A DNA stretch of 11,783 nt from Synura sp. LO234KE. Its lineage: Eukaryota; Sar; Synurophyceae; Synurales; Mallomonadaceae. Every line of letters begins with the position of its first letter. The first letter of the stretch is position 1. Below are positions 1 to 9,389 of the stretch, piece by piece. The stretch is from contig VKHC01000465.1 of the NCBI GenBank assembly GCA_015143735.1, positions 1 to 11,783 on the forward strand, written 5' to 3'. The position numbers and the translations under genes were made by a program. Below the pieces are notes generated by a model that saw only the letters and a program-made list of their open reading frames with translations, was not told the DNA's origin and made no database searches.

Positions 1-759
1 CTGTATTATTATAAGATGTGATGAGGTTCTAGAGCTTTCATGCCCTCGACCTCTTCAGCATCCCCCTCGAGTACCGCCCATGGTGTATTTTACTTGACCA
101 ACTAATTGTTTTATCGAAAAAGGTCCACTCCCAGTGATCGAAATACGATAATTGTATAAATATATTTCCTTTTTACTCTATCTTCTACTTTTTGATGAGC
201 CGTGTCATCCTTAGGCAGGATCTTGTTGCGAACAACGTAAGTGTGGACGCAAGCTGCCTGGTACAAATTCGTTGTTGTTATACGCCAACAAGCGCGACCG
301 CCCATCACCAATCATGCATGCGCAGTGGTAAATAGCAACTAGTCCTTGCTGATGCTGATATGATTTCTTCATGATTATTGAATAATTGAGTGCCCAAATG
401 GCTTTACTTGGCACACGACCTGTGACGAATGGGGGAAGGGCGAGAACGATCCACCACCCGTAAGCGCAATGAATTCCTCCCCCGAGGAGGACAATTAGTA
501 GTACGCAACGACGTCCCGAGCTAGATAGGGTGGGGACGAGCGTAACCTAACCCTTTTGGCTACTACTAAACAAGCGCCATCTAACTTAACACCGTCGTAG
601 AGACGCTGGGTAAGACAGTCCTTACAGCCAAAGGAAGTGATAGTAATAGGGGCAAAGTAAAACAAACGCAAACAGCAATAGCTGTTGAAATCGTCATCAG
701 AGTAATCGCATCTTTTGACCACCAAGCGGCGGTGAGGACTATCATTCCTCACCTTAGAA
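1..759. other. AT-rich flank, no supported gene
   Basis: I see no gene with recognisable domains here. The longest open stretch is on the minus strand from about 776 down to 495, under 100 codons with no ATG at its start and no family resemblance. A short plus-strand frame enters from the left edge and stops near 100; it could be the end of a gene outside the window but is too short to call. A small imperfect hairpin lies at 472-496, with a CCTCC/GGAGG stem flanked by AATT on both sides. No tRNA-like A and B boxes were found. Confidence 0.5.
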
Positions 760-775
760 ACCGCCTTCGCAATAT
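760..775 (+). repeat. 16-bp direct repeat, left copy (candidate target-site duplication)
   Basis: The sequence ACCGCCTTCGCAATAT occurs exactly here and again at 801-816. The two copies bracket 25 bases that include the 10-11 T run. An exact 16-mer repeated 41 bases apart is very unlikely by chance and is the length expected of a LINE-type target-site duplication. Confidence 0.8.
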
Positions 776-800
776 TTTTTTTTTTAATTTCTGATTAACT
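776..800 (-). mobile_element. Tiny 5'-truncated retroposed insertion with poly(A)
   Basis: Read on the minus strand, the insert is 15 bases of unique sequence followed by ten A residues, and it lies exactly between the two 16-bp repeats. A 3' homopolymer tail plus flanking duplication is the classic product of target-primed reverse transcription, here cut short so that almost only the tail was copied. The donor cannot be named: the 15 unique bases do not clearly match the 3' end of the large LINE nearby. Its orientation is the same as that LINE. A polymerase-slippage or break-repair origin is possible but explains the exact duplication less well. Confidence 0.6.
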
Positions 801-816
801 ACCGCCTTCGCAATAT
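801..816 (+). repeat. 16-bp direct repeat, right copy (candidate target-site duplication)
   Basis: This is an exact second copy of the sequence at 760-775. Before the insertion the site would have held one copy. The 41-base gain (25 bases plus one repeat) is not a multiple of three, so any reading frame across the site would have been shifted. Confidence 0.8.
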
Positions 817-972
817 CATCAAAAGTCCGCGGCTAAATCTCCAGCTACATACGTATAGTAGAAGTACCTTTAAGTTGACCAGCTATAGCAAGACATCCAC
901 TGTTCTATCTGGTCTCCAATGATTTTAGGGGTTTATAAAACAAGGTCTTTTGCATTTTATGGTGAGCTTTGA

Positions 973-987
973 CGGTTGACTTTACAT
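973..987 (+). repeat. 15-bp direct repeat, left copy (candidate LINE target-site duplication)
   Basis: The sequence CGGTTGACTTTACAT is found here and again at 9275-9289, close to the two edges of the LINE-like segment. The spacing would define an 8,287-base insertion (988-9274). No poly(A) tail, which would appear as T residues on the plus strand, sits next to this copy; some LINE families lack one. In a window this size a chance 15-base match is unlikely but not excluded. Confidence 0.45.
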
Positions 988-1315
988 TTGCCGAAAATCG
1001 AATAGTTAATTATGAGGTCGAGTTACATGTTGATATAAATCACACAGAACACGAAAGACGCCATAAAAACCACCCTCTGTGAACCAAGGGGCAAGTCCCG
1101 TTACCGAGTAGTGGGAACCGAGCGAATGCACTCGGAGACAAACACTAATCGTCAACTATGTCCCCATAGCAATCTCACATATGGGCGGGTTACAGGCACT
1201 GGCAGGAACAAAACGTATGGCTAGTCGCAGAAAGAACGCACGCCGGAGAGGAGGCCGTCTCCTGTCAAACGGGGATAAGAGAGGGTCTCGACAAGGAGAC
1301 CTCCGCTCCCCACGA
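988..1315 (-). other. Probable 3' untranslated tail of the LINE
   Basis: This follows the last coding frame, whose stop is at 1316, and ends at the candidate target-site repeat. It holds a small hairpin at 1119-1136 (CCGAG paired with CTCGG). LINE reverse transcriptases often recognise a 3' RNA structure, so the hairpin might matter, but its stem is only five base pairs. No poly(A) tail is visible. GC content falls towards the left of this stretch, so the true element end may lie anywhere in it. Confidence 0.35.
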
Positions 1316-1429
1316 TTACGACGCAGAAGGGCGGAGGCCGAGGCCCGACGAGGAGGACGAGGTTTGGAGGAGCGCTGACGCGGCGCACGAGAGATCAAGC
1401 AGGTGCTCGAAGATCGGGATAGATAGGGC

Positions 1430-1850
1430 CCCGCGTCCACGCGCTGCGATAATGTCAGCTGCAGCGTTTCTTTTCGCGAGAGTGGTGTCCGCCTTCGTGT
1501 GGGACGGGGTCCAGGAGATAGATACATCATTCATCTGCTTTACTCTGGCGAGGAGGGCGTAGATGCGAATGATCATTCGTTTGTTTGCGACTGGCTTGAT
1601 GGACCGGGTGGCAAACAGTTTGACACAGTAATCGTAGTCGGAGACAATATTGTATCTAGGGCAAACCACGGGTGATGTGGCGACGTCCGTGTGACGTTGA
1701 TCCAATCGAGGGCATGATACATACCATTTAGTTCTCCAGTTTTGCTGGTGGCGGCAACGACACCCACCCAGTTGGGGCTCCTCGTGGAAGTCATGACAGG
1801 CCCCCACAGGCCTTTGGTTTCCGTTCAATCCGGATAGGTAATGTGCACTC
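1430..1850 (-). pseudogene. RNase H domain of the LINE, split over two frames
   Basis: RNase H removes the RNA strand during element copying. The first half is read in the frame covering 1794-1650 and includes TGELNGMYHALDWIN, matching the conserved Glu-Leu-x-Ala-type helix of RNase HI, with Glu near 1734. The second half is in another frame: VSDYDYCVKLF matches the third beta-strand acidic motif, and WTPSHTKAD (Trp near 1513, His near 1501) followed by RNAAAD (Asp near 1456) matches the C-terminal W-x-x-x-H ... N-x-x-A-D signature. The frame changes near 1650. The first acidic motif (usually TDGS) is not readable; the equivalent place near 1830 reads LNGN, so a mutation or another shift probably lies there. 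Confidence 0.7.
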
Positions 1851-1950
1851 CCCAGCCTGCTGTGCCATTTGGAAGAGCAGAGCCGTGTGTGAAAAGGAAC
1901 GCGACTGGATCGTCGAGAAGGGGATTGCCCGGCCCTTGAGGTCATCGCCA

Positions 1951-3875
1951 TATAAGCCTCCGCTATATGACGAGAGGTGAGTCCTTAAATCCGTGTGAAT
2001 GCCGACAGTCTGGGGCTGCGCCTCCTTCCAGGTCGTGTAAATGTCTGGGACATGACCGAGCCGGATGGCATAAAAGACCAGGGGGAATACCGCCGAGGGG
2101 AGGCGAGGTTTGTAGCAGCGTCTCTGAAGAACCCGGAGAGTGCCGGGATCAGCTTCAGGGGTGGAGGCGAGGGCATGGAGGTAAAGCGCTTGCTGTCGGG
2201 CAGGAGGCTCTCGTTCAGGGCTGACACTGTGTCAGTAGGTTGGAGTACCAGGTCAAGTTGCGAGATCTGCGAGGTAGACCAGTTGCCTAGACAGACCCTA
2301 TGTCCATCTTCCGACGCTAGGAGTTGCAGCAGTGCGGGGAGCAGACGACGGTCGAGGTCCGTGGGGATCGGTAGCAGGCGAAGACAGGTATATCAGAGTC
2401 ATGTCGGGCTCCTGGCGCTCGACGCGCAAAGAGGGCAGCGGAGAAGGAGTTTGCGATCACTCTTGTTTCGGCCCCCTTGCAGGAATTATAACCAACACCC
2501 CAATGGCGTACATGCAGAAGACGTTCTTAGAGCCCTCGGGCTCTTGGAGAGAGACCTGCCATGTTGAGCACTTTGGTAGCAAAGCGAAGGGTGACGTCCT
2601 TCCACCGCGGCGGGTGGAGTCTGGTAGTCCTGTCTGTGTCCCGGTTGGTCTTGGCAGCGAGGCGTTGATCGTCACGTATCCGGAATTCAAGTGGAATCAG
2701 AAGCGGGGCACCCGAATCGATGTCACACCAGGACCAGCGATGCAGAAAGAGGTCGAGGGAGAGCCTCGGAGAGGGGGTGTGCAGCGATGGGAAATTCGAT
2801 GAAGCGGGAAGGCCAGTAAACAGGCCCCGGAGGAAGCCCGTCTGAAGCAAGACTCGGGCGATGGGGCGGGTCTTATTTTAAGAAGACTCGCCGTGGAAGA
2901 GTGTCGCTGTCCACGTGACATGCTCATCCGTACTTAAGACGCACAAGAACATCCAAAAAGTACCGGTGCCGAGAACTGAGTGGAGCGGGGAAAAGCCGTA
3001 GGAGCAGTGAAGATGTACATAGACGGTCAGCCTTGCCCCAACCGGATGGAAGGCGAGGGACCGTTCGTACGGGATGGAACCAAGAATAGCGGGAGACGGT
3101 CGACCGATGTGACCCGGAGGGAGATAGGGGACGACTCTGTGTACTTCAACAACTTCCGGGAGAGAGTACAGGGTGGCCAATTGGGGAGGAAGTCCAGTGC
3201 GGTGAGGAGAGGACAAGTGAGACGCGAAACACACGGTAAGGCGACGGCCCAAAAATGGCCAAAATCCAAGAGGCACTGTCGATATGGCCGTGATGCAGTA
3301 GCGGGGGAGAGACAATCATGCGGGAAAGAGGAGATGTTACCGCTTGGGGTAGAGTTCAGTGAAGGTAAAGACGTCGACCGTATACCCGCGAGGGATGAGG
3401 TGCAGGGAGACGGACAGGATCTCGGTGATCCGATTGGAAAATAGCTGGTCCGGCGCGGTGAGGTGCCAGACTTGTCCTGGAAGTAGAGGCATAGTACCTT
3501 GAGGATCATCTTCTGTATTGACTGTGGTAAATTGAGAAGGCGCCATGCCCAGTGGTCTCCACTCCACGTGACGATGTCTTCAAACAAGAGTAGAGGTGCC
3601 GGTCACGTAAGAAAGCGCTCTGAGGTTTGGTCCATGTGGATTGGGATCGGAAGCCACCCACAAGGGAGTCGGAGAGCTGAGGCAGAGTCACGCGAGATTG
3701 AGCGCGGAGAAGTTTGGTAGGCCCCATAAGACGGAAGGCTCGGGATACAGAACCCCGGGCGGACACATTGCGGTGTGGTGAGAACTTCTGTGGCAACGGG
3801 CGCATAATCCTTCGACTGCGTGGCGGGTTCACTGGTCACCACCCGGGAAGCTGTGACGCATTCAATGACGTTTGC
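1951..3875 (-). pseudogene. Unassigned LINE coding stretch between RT and RNase H
   Basis: About 1.9 kb with the same pyrimidine-rich sense strand as its neighbours and overlapping open frames of 100 to 190 codons on the minus strand, for example 3587-3027 and 3315-2878. No domain could be recognised. In many LINEs this connector is far shorter and may carry a CCHC zinc motif; I looked for the Cys/His spacing and did not find it. It is probably a decayed connector of ORF2, but an insertion of another repeat cannot be ruled out. Confidence 0.4.
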
Positions 3876-5058
3876 ACTGATGCCTTGATAGCCCAGACCG
3901 CCTTCACGGAGAGGCTGAAACAGATTTTCCGTTGGGGAGGTTTTGAGTTTCTTAGTTCTGCGTCGGATCTCTGCCGCAAAGACGAAGTCTATTTCTTCGC
4001 ATTGCTTAAGGGACCACGAGGAGAGCACCGCGACGTAAGCACCCTTGCGTATAGGCACTTAGCCGTTACCAGATTGATGGCGCGTGTAGACGCTCGCGTG
4101 ATGGACAGGGCGCGGATGGTGATTATGAGCTTCTGTTTTAGAATCTGGAGGGAGGGGGAGTTGGGTTTGATTGGAAAAATTACGCCCAGGCATTGAAGTT
4201 TCGAATTTGGACCTCTTGGGGGACCCATCCCGCTGCGTGTATCTGAAAAAACTCCGTGTCGTCTTGCTGTTGCGATAGACCTCCGTAGAGGAAGGCCCAG
4301 AATTTCGGTGTGGCAATCATGAGATTGAAAACCAGTCCGCAGTGCGCTGCAAGCCAAGAAGTGTAGAGGCAAATGACTGCAGATCGTCGGCTTGATAGAC
4401 AGGGCGGGCAGGGTAGCAGGAGCCATCCGGCAGTTGGAAGTGGAAATGAGTACCGTGAGGAGGACATCAAAACCCGCTAACCAGGTGAAAGGACTGTGAA
4501 TGTCGCCTTGCCCGGTGCCCCGTTCCGAATAAATGAGAGCTCTCTTAGCCCCTTCAGACCCTCGACATCCCATTGGGTTAATAAGCGTGGGAGGTCCGAA
4601 CAATCGTGCAACCGTTATAGTCTAGGTCGACAAGCCAAGGAGCAGCCGTGTAGAGGCTTGCGAGCATCCCATGCGGTTTCGAGGGTGCTGAGGAGTTAGA
4701 GATTGGCCGTGTCGGTACCGTGATGCGGGAGATAGCCATGTTGGGAGAGCGATAGGGAGGAGTGACGTTGACGCGAGGAAGTCACCTAATCCACAAGCAG
4801 CCCAGTCCACAGCTTGCACAACACCGCCATGAGCATAATGAGGTGGATGCCTTGAATACGTTTGGAGCAGTTTTTGGGAATGGGGACTAACCATTTCCAC
4901 TTCCAGGAGTCTGGGATGGAGCAATCGTGCCACATCTTTGCAAGGCATTCATACGCTTCCGTCACCATTTCTGGCTTCCAGTTTTGAAGGTGCTTGTACT
5001 GAAGTCCGGAAGGACCGCCAGAAGAGTTTCCTTGTTTTGACTTCACCACGCGACGAAC
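3876..5058 (-). pseudogene. Reverse transcriptase domain of the LINE, frameshifted
   Basis: The RT copies element RNA into DNA at the nicked target. In order: an N-terminal finger motif GNSSGGPSGLQYKHLQNW near 5025-4972 (the G-P-x-G-L element of LINE RTs), then PDSWKWKWLVPIPK near 4920, then KLWTGLLVD near 4800; a palm motif ERGTGQGDIHSPFTWLAGF near 4525-4463; the catalytic core VYQADDLQSFASTLLG with the two Asp codons at 4388-4383; CGLVFNLMIATPK; LGVIFPIKPN; and the thumb SPTENLFQPLREGGLGYQ ending near 3876, where the G-G-L-G motif is typical. The residue before ADD reads Gln rather than the usual Tyr or Phe. At least four frame changes occur across the domain. Confidence 0.85.
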
Positions 5059-5131
5059 TTCTCGAAGGAGGGGGCAGCGTGAAGTAGGGGGGACAACTCT
5101 GCATGGACAGCTGCTCTGAAGGGCGAGTGAT

Positions 5132-5854
5132 TTAGCGCAGACCACAGGGCGAAGAGTGGATCAGTGTCCCCGACACAGGGAATGTTGAGGCTGGAGTGGC
5201 AACGTCGAACGCATAGCTCATTTGTTGGAGGTCGTCCCAGAGAATAGAACCATCACGGAGGCCGGCCGACGGGGTGCATTGGGCGCGGCAATTAGTAACG
5301 AACATGTTCTTAACAGTCGTGTAGTGCTGCAGGCATCTGGGGTGGAGGGTCCTCCGGTATTTCGTTGAGTATTGATAAGAAATTCCCATGCATGTGTCCC
5401 GCAGGGACATTTTCCTCTCTGCCGCAATGTGGGTGGAGGAGCGAACCGCACAGTCTTTAAGTTTCCGCGCGTGTAGCTGAGAGCGGTTAAGTTTGAATCG
5501 GAGATAGCAGCGAAAAGAAGCGCGTTTGGGTCCGCGGAGTTTTGCGTGCGCCATGGAGAGGGGGAGAGCCCAGTGCCTCAGACCTCAGAAGAAACTCCAG
5601 TGGGAAATTTAAGAGTGGAGACCACCCTTTCCCATTCACTTGGGCAATGCCAAGTGATATATCGAGCGGAGACGCCCAGTTGCGGACGATGCGGAAGAGG
5701 GAGGACCCCGAGATACCGTTGAAGACTGAGCATAGCTAGGTGTTGGGCTTGAAGTGCTGCATAGGTGGGGCTCCAGTGATCTTTGAAGCGGTTCCGCCTT
5801 TTCCATTCTTGCGCTCCGGGGAAGCAGCCAGGGTAATGTAAGTAAGATGCTCAA
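5132..5854 (-). pseudogene. LINE ORF2 linker between endonuclease and RT
   Basis: A minus-strand frame is open from an ATG at 5554 to 5132 (140 codons), with a second open frame at 5854-5636. The protein is rich in Arg, Lys and His and has no recognisable catalytic motif. Its place between the endonuclease SDH motif and the RT fingers matches the basic linker region of LINE ORF2 proteins, which is poorly conserved. I cannot assign a more exact role. Confidence 0.5.
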
Positions 5855-6029
5855 GTTGGACAGCCGCAGGCGCGGAAGACTATAGGGACTGCTCGAGAGG
5901 GGTCGCCATATATTGTTAAGTTGGTCCTCAAACTTCTGAAGCTGGGGAGCGGATGGGGCAAATCGTTTTGCAGGGAACCGAATTCCTTGTTCTTAAATAT
6001 GGGAACGGAGTTGAGGTGGTCATGTGTTA

Positions 6030-6800
6030 AACTTTGAAAGCTGACCAGGAGGGAACGATGATCTGAAAGGCCAACCCAGAGGCCTAGGGTGCCCACCGCG
6101 TAGTGCCGAATGGACATGGAAGGACTGTTATATAGGACATGGTCTATTTCCGACCCGCCCGTGAGGTGGAGAGACGGGCGCGTTATGCACTTAAGAGGGG
6201 ACGACAAGTCATTATGGCGCGATTTCAAGCCTATTCCCTGGGCCCACTCTCGGAGTGGGGGCTTGTAGTCACCTCCCCCTCCTCCATCTGGATCCAAACC
6301 GAGTTGAAATCACCGCCGCAGATTGAGTGGTGGCCCGGATGGGCCATGTGCCTCTGCACCCAGTGTTTTATCTGTTGTCCAGGGCATAGTGGAGCGGGGA
6401 GTCTCCCAAACGTTTGGACCGAAGGCAGTGAGAGAGACGATGGTACAGGCCATGACGAAATGAAGCATCTGAATACGTGTCATTGAGCGGGGCGGGTCGG
6501 GAGGGCGTGAGACGCCCGGTCTGAAGTTGAGAACTGCTTCATAGACGACCCCAAGCTGGGATGGGTCTGAGCCCCATCGGTTGTTGAGAATGATTTCGTT
6601 GCCTCCCACCTTAATGGAAGAGGGAACAGTTCCTTTGTTCATGCGGGTAGGGGGACACATACGAGACACTTCGCATGCGGATACGATCCGCGGGAATGCA
6701 GACGTCGATGAGCGCCAGACAGTATACAGCGGCTAAGGCCATGAACAGCAGGAGTTCCGCAAACTTGAAACCATCGAGACCATTCGCGTTAAGGTACTTT
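6030..6800 (-). pseudogene. APE-type endonuclease domain of the LINE, frameshifted
   Basis: This domain nicks the target DNA. Motifs in order: FRIKYLNANGLDGFKFAELL near 6808-6749, whose L-N-x-N-G-L carries the first catalytic Asn; LALIDVCIPADR near 6710, equivalent to the strand that normally carries the catalytic Glu but reading Asp here; GNEIILNNRWGS near 6600; GGDFNSV, with GDFN encoded at 6314-6303, the D-x-N catalytic pair; GSEIDHVLYN near 6140; and GLSDHRSLLV, with SDH encoded at 6066-6058, the catalytic Asp-His. Thus nearly all catalytic residues are present in the DNA, but GDFN is in a different frame from the parts before and after it. The domain also changes frame near 6670. Confidence 0.85.
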
Positions 6801-7009
6801 ATTCGAAATTCTCCTAGGGGAGGCTGGGGGACGGGAGGTTGGAGAGAAAACGCATCTGAGGCGGTCGTAAGGAACTTCTGCAGGGAGTCGTATCCAAAGA
6901 CATCGCGGTCTCGAGGGGGAGCTGATGCAGTTGGAATGGGAGGATAGTGTGGGACAAGAGCCATGAAGGCGGTGGCGGGATCGGGCAAAGGACCTTGAAT
7001 CGGCATGGT

Positions 7010-9387
7010 TGTCCCATGAATTTGAGAGTGGCAGTTGAGCAGCGTGATGAAGGGATTCTGTGTGACTCATTTGAAAAGTATGCTGGATTTGCCACCATGT
7101 ACCACGTTTCGAACCTGCTCAAGAGGCCGATGACCCGGAGCGGGCCAGAGTAGGCACCTGCAAGGACGTCGTATAGAACCTGCTGGAGCTTCGGCCAGGA
7201 GCGCCGCTGAAAGAGCTCCAGGAGACTTTTAGGGTATACGGAAGACGAAGGCCCGAGATCACAGACAGGGACCTGCTGTCGCGGTAGGTAACTAGATTTG
7301 TGTGGATGATGTGCAGGCTCAGGCGGGGACCGGATAGCAGACGGCACGTTGCCAGGCGTACGCCATATACACCTCTGCCCGTTTTGAAAACGATAAGACC
7401 GTGCCTGTGCCATAGTTGAGGGTGGCCAGGACGGCAGAGAGTACTGAAAAAGGCCGGACGTAGTCTGTAGTGGCTGGAAACCGTGGAGGAGTTGGCTTGG
7501 TTGTGCCGGAAGGAGCTTGGTGTGCCATTTCGGGCTAGCAACGGACCGAGGCGGAGGGCCATATGCCGACGGGGGCGAGTCTGGACTCACCGAGTGGGAG
7601 AGTAAAAGGCTGTAGCTGGAAACAAGGCCGGTACGGGGACCCTCCCGCCGAGGGCAGTGGGAGGTCAGGGTCTGTTGGGGATACCGGCGTCAAGGGCCGG
7701 CCTGGTCGGGAGAGAAGGCTCTGGGGTGGTCACCGGGAAAGAGACTGGCATCGGGATGGAGTATTCTGGGGAATGCAGGAGATCCGCTGGAGAGTGGTCG
7801 CTCACCCGCACTGCGACAGAGGTTACAGCTTTCAAAAGGGTTCGCGTTTTAGCTGAGGAAGAGGACTGGATTCGGGAATATATTCGAGTGTAGGGACCAA
7901 AGGCGCCATCGGGGAGGGGCTGAGCAGTGACTCCTTTTAGAAGGGCAGTGAGCACCCGAGGCAGCAGCGGGCGGATGGAAGGAGAGAATCGCCACACGTA
8001 GAAAAATGCGTTTCGGTGAGAGCACTCTGACGATGATTGGGTTGTAGAAAATGATCAAGCCCTTGCCAGCCCACATGGTCGGTGATAACCTGGTTTCCAG
8101 AGCATCTGTTCAGGACCAACAAGTCGTCCCAGTGTGGAAAGTGAAGGCGATGCCATAAAGGGACGTTGACGGCGAGATCAAGCACTGCGTGAATGGCTAC
8201 GTTTGTCAACCAGAAGTCCGGGGAGAGGAGACGTGGCGCTCCTTCGTAAAGCCTGCAAATCGTACCTCTAACCTTGGATTTTGTAATTGCGGACAGGGAA
8301 GCACGGCGCTGCAACTGAGAGAGAGTGCTACGGAGGAGAGCCCGTTGAGTAGGGGAGTGGAAAAACCATGTTCGCAGTGTGGGGAAAGGAGTCGGTGTGT
8401 CCCCGAGGAGGCTGGCGAGACAGGCCATTTGAATACCGCAGGAGCCGTTGGGGCGACAGGCTGAAGTGTACAATTTGGAGCGAGAGAGTTTAAGCGCACA
8501 GCTCACGGGAAGTACGCCAGAGCAGACAACATCCGCCAGGTGATTTACATTGCCGTGGGAGATCTCAATATCGCGGCGTTGGCGGGTGGATGGGGCGAGC
8601 CACAGGCGAAGGTCCCCCATTTGAAGGATAAGAGGTGCCCACCATTGACATGCGCCACTGCGGGAGAAGCGGACATTTCAATTGAGGCGTGTGTGATGCG
8701 ATTCTCCCACTCTGGGGCTGAAATCTGTTGGGGTAAACGGGTATCAGGCGGGAAATGGGGGGAGGGGTTCTTCGGGTGTCGGAAAGTAACGTTCCACCAC
8801 TTCCTCTACGGCAGACGTTATACAAGCTCGGAGCTGGGGGGCGGACGCAACAAAAGGGTAGTAGTGTGATCCGCGACGGAAGGAGGCGTGGAGTGGGCGC
8901 GAGAGTAGCTGGTCGAGTTCGTTACCGGAAAAGTAACCATGGCGGCTTGGGAAGCTCGTGTCGGCCTGTAGAATGGACCAGACCTAGTGGTGAATAGTAT
9001 CAATGGGATCGTGTGCCAGCTCCACAAAAACGGAGGCGAAAAGTTTGAGGGGGGAGGAGCTGAAGGGCTTCTTTCACTTCAAGGTACTGATTGGACTTGA
9101 GTCGTGGGCAGGGGGGATTGCACGGATGCCCTGTCAACGCGCCTGTAAAGTTTCACGGACATGGGAGCCCGGAGAGGTGCGCGTGTCTGAAGTAAGTCAA
9201 GCATCCGGTGCAGGTGGGAGGGCCCGGGGTCATGATGATGATATTTCAGGCGGAGCAGTTCTTCCGTCCAGTCTCGGTTGACTTTACATGAATCACCGAG
9301 TGACCCATACGGCGGGGTGTGTTTGAGTAAAACCTGATGGAAAGGATTCTCGGGGCTCTGAAAGCAGTATCTTGCTGGTGCTCTCAT
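7010..9387 (-). pseudogene. LINE ORF1-like region, no recognised domain
   Basis: This lies upstream of ORF2 on the sense strand, where LINE ORF1 (an RNA-binding structural protein) belongs. Long minus frames include 9387-9079, which begins with ATG; 8620-7937, 227 codons; 7997-7665, Pro/Ser/Thr-rich; and 7590-6814, 258 codons overlapping the ORF2 start. Pieces such as LSFSKRAEVYMAYAWQRA near 7400 and QVLYDVLAGAYSGPLRVIG near 7175 look like folded protein, in different frames. I did not see the CCHC zinc knuckles common in ORF1 proteins, nor an RRM. ORF1 is inferred from position only. Confidence 0.45.
9275..9289 (+). repeat. 15-bp direct repeat, right copy (candidate LINE target-site duplication)
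   Basis: Exact match to 973-987. It lies near the right edge of the retroelement, but an open minus frame starting with ATG at 9387 runs straight through it, and base composition does not change clearly until about 9390-9440. If it is the true duplication, the frame beyond it is chance; if ORF1 begins at 9387, this match is a coincidence or an internal repeat. Confidence 0.4.
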
Positions 9388-9389
9388 TG

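Larger units (their letters stand above)
1316..7006 (-). pseudogene. LINE ORF2 (endonuclease, reverse transcriptase, RNase H), frameshifted
   Basis: The polyprotein probably begins at the ATG at 7006, which has A at position -3 and is followed by about 65 mostly proline-rich and alanine-rich residues before the endonuclease. It ends with the RNase H frame that stops at 1316. In LINEs this protein nicks the target and copies the element RNA from the nick. Here the domains are read in all three minus frames in turn: frame changes are seen near 6670, near 6300 (two), between about 4945 and 4850, several times between 4520 and 4050, and near 1650. The total of about 5.7 kb is long for a LINE ORF2 because of an extra 1.9 kb between RT and RNase H. 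I call it a pseudogene as given; base-calling errors could create the same pattern. Confidence 0.8.
988..9387 (-). mobile_element. LINE-type non-LTR retrotransposon, frame-broken copy
   Basis: One large retroelement whose sense strand is the minus strand. In sense order it holds an ORF1-like part, an APE-type endonuclease, a reverse transcriptase and an RNase H, the order seen in LINEs such as the Tad, I and R1 types. No LTRs, integrase or protease were found. The segment is GC-richer than its flanks, and its plus strand is visibly rich in G and A, so the sense strand is pyrimidine-rich. Frames change repeatedly through single-base-type shifts, so the copy as given is non-autonomous. Its ends are approximate: the 15-bp repeat suggests 988-9274, while an open frame starting at an ATG at 9387 suggests the 5' end lies a little further right. 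Confidence 0.85.

Noticed and set aside
2-100. Short plus-strand frame entering from the left edge, and an opposing minus-strand frame ending near 15
   Set aside because: Both are about 30 codons or fewer and match nothing; either could be a gene end outside the window but neither can be supported.
495-775. Minus-strand open frame of about 90 codons, Cys-rich in the middle
   Set aside because: It has no ATG start and no recognisable family, and the 41-base insertion event lies at its upstream end. Following the frame through the site without the insert adds only about ten codons before a TAG.
1995-2802. Plus-strand open frames of 190 and 156 codons within the LINE
   Set aside because: They are antisense to the retroelement, rich in Arg and Gly from the G-rich strand, and overlap each other in different frames, as expected of shadows.
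7563-7893. Plus-strand Gly/Arg-rich frames opposite the ORF1 region
   Set aside because: Low-complexity translation of the purine-rich strand, with no domain.
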